Assembly: GCA_945833895.1 (NCBI GenBank)
Contig: CAMAGQ010000036.1
Span: 1 to 13,514, forward strand
Length of the DNA: 13,514 bases
From: an uncultured bacterium
Lineage (GTDB): Bacteria > Cyanobacteriota > Vampirovibrionia > Gastranaerophilales > Gastranaerophilaceae
Reading direction: 5' to 3'
The notes beneath the pieces are model-generated. The model was given only the letters and a program-made list of their open reading frames with translations. It had not been told where the DNA came from and searched no databases. Both the position numbers and the translations under genes were made by a program. Of the stretch, positions 13,388 to 13,514 are shown in pieces. Position 1 is the stretch's first letter, and every line of letters starts with the position of its first letter.

Positions 13388-13514
13388 CCCCTATGGTGAA
13401 GTTTTGTTAAGTATATCTTAAACCCTTGTAAACACTGTTTTTTACGATAAAGTGTAGAAAATGCACTTATTGCTCAATTGTAGCCTCTGTGATTTTTTAT
13501 TTTTCTTGTTTTTT
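13388..13514. other. AT-rich end of window without recognisable gene
   Basis: I see no coding region here. Only small symmetries occur, such as TTAAG-TATAT-CTTAA near 13407-13421 and AAGTG (13450-13454) with CACTT (13464-13468). An AACACT at 13431 repeats the motif seen in the operator-like region. Confidence 0.5.

Overview
The window is AT-rich DNA from a bacterium with an outer membrane. It carries a full RND efflux tripartite set and a TonB-ExbB-ExbD-ExbD energy-transduction cluster. The short minus-strand protein at the right end opens with an N-P-V-K-I-N...N-I-T-F-R-N pattern. From general knowledge this resembles the 'INPI...ISFKG' openings common in small proteins of gut Gastranaerophilales (Melainabacteria/Vampirovibrionia, non-photosynthetic relatives of Cyanobacteria). 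That assignment is an inference; no rRNA or tRNA gene is present to confirm it.

Layout. Positions 2-1096 hold the 3' part of aroA (EPSP synthase), overlapping or abutting rnhB (RNase HII, to 1737). A strong sigma-70-type promoter (1782-1810) starts a tightly packed operon: membrane fusion protein (1850-3010), RND pump (3010-6270) and TolC-like outer-membrane factor (6270-7793), joined by 1-nt TAATG overlaps. Next come two separately promoted genes (7874-8491 and 8610-9335) for secreted proteins that share a domain resembling the TrbI/VirB10-like beta domain ('IPAG...P.G..IPI'). A TonB-like protein (9417-10676), ExbB (10709-11359), ExbD1 (11376-11837) and ExbD2 (11837-12217) follow as one operon, closed by a clear intrinsic terminator (12244-12279).

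Positions 12280-12980 contain no convincing gene. They form a repeat-rich intergenic island of higher GC: a possible MITE-like element with imperfect terminal inverted repeats (12283-12549), a small dispersed-type repeat (12567-12593), a second inverted-repeat-bounded block containing a terminator-like hairpin (12664-12812), and two further hairpins (12909-12974) between convergent transcription units. A small minus-strand gene (13306-13019) has a near-consensus promoter, a very strong Shine-Dalgarno sequence and an operator-like inverted repeat at its transcription start. The last 127 bases hold no recognisable gene.

Function. MFP, RND and TolC-like proteins should form one inner-to-outer-membrane efflux machine driven by proton flux. 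The TonB/ExbB/ExbD1/ExbD2 set should form a proton-driven motor that transmits force across the periplasm. The two exported paralogues lie between them and their role is unknown. The points most worth a second look are the 39-bp identical segment shared by two otherwise diverged exbD genes, the exported pair next to the Ton motor, and the regulated small gene at the right end.
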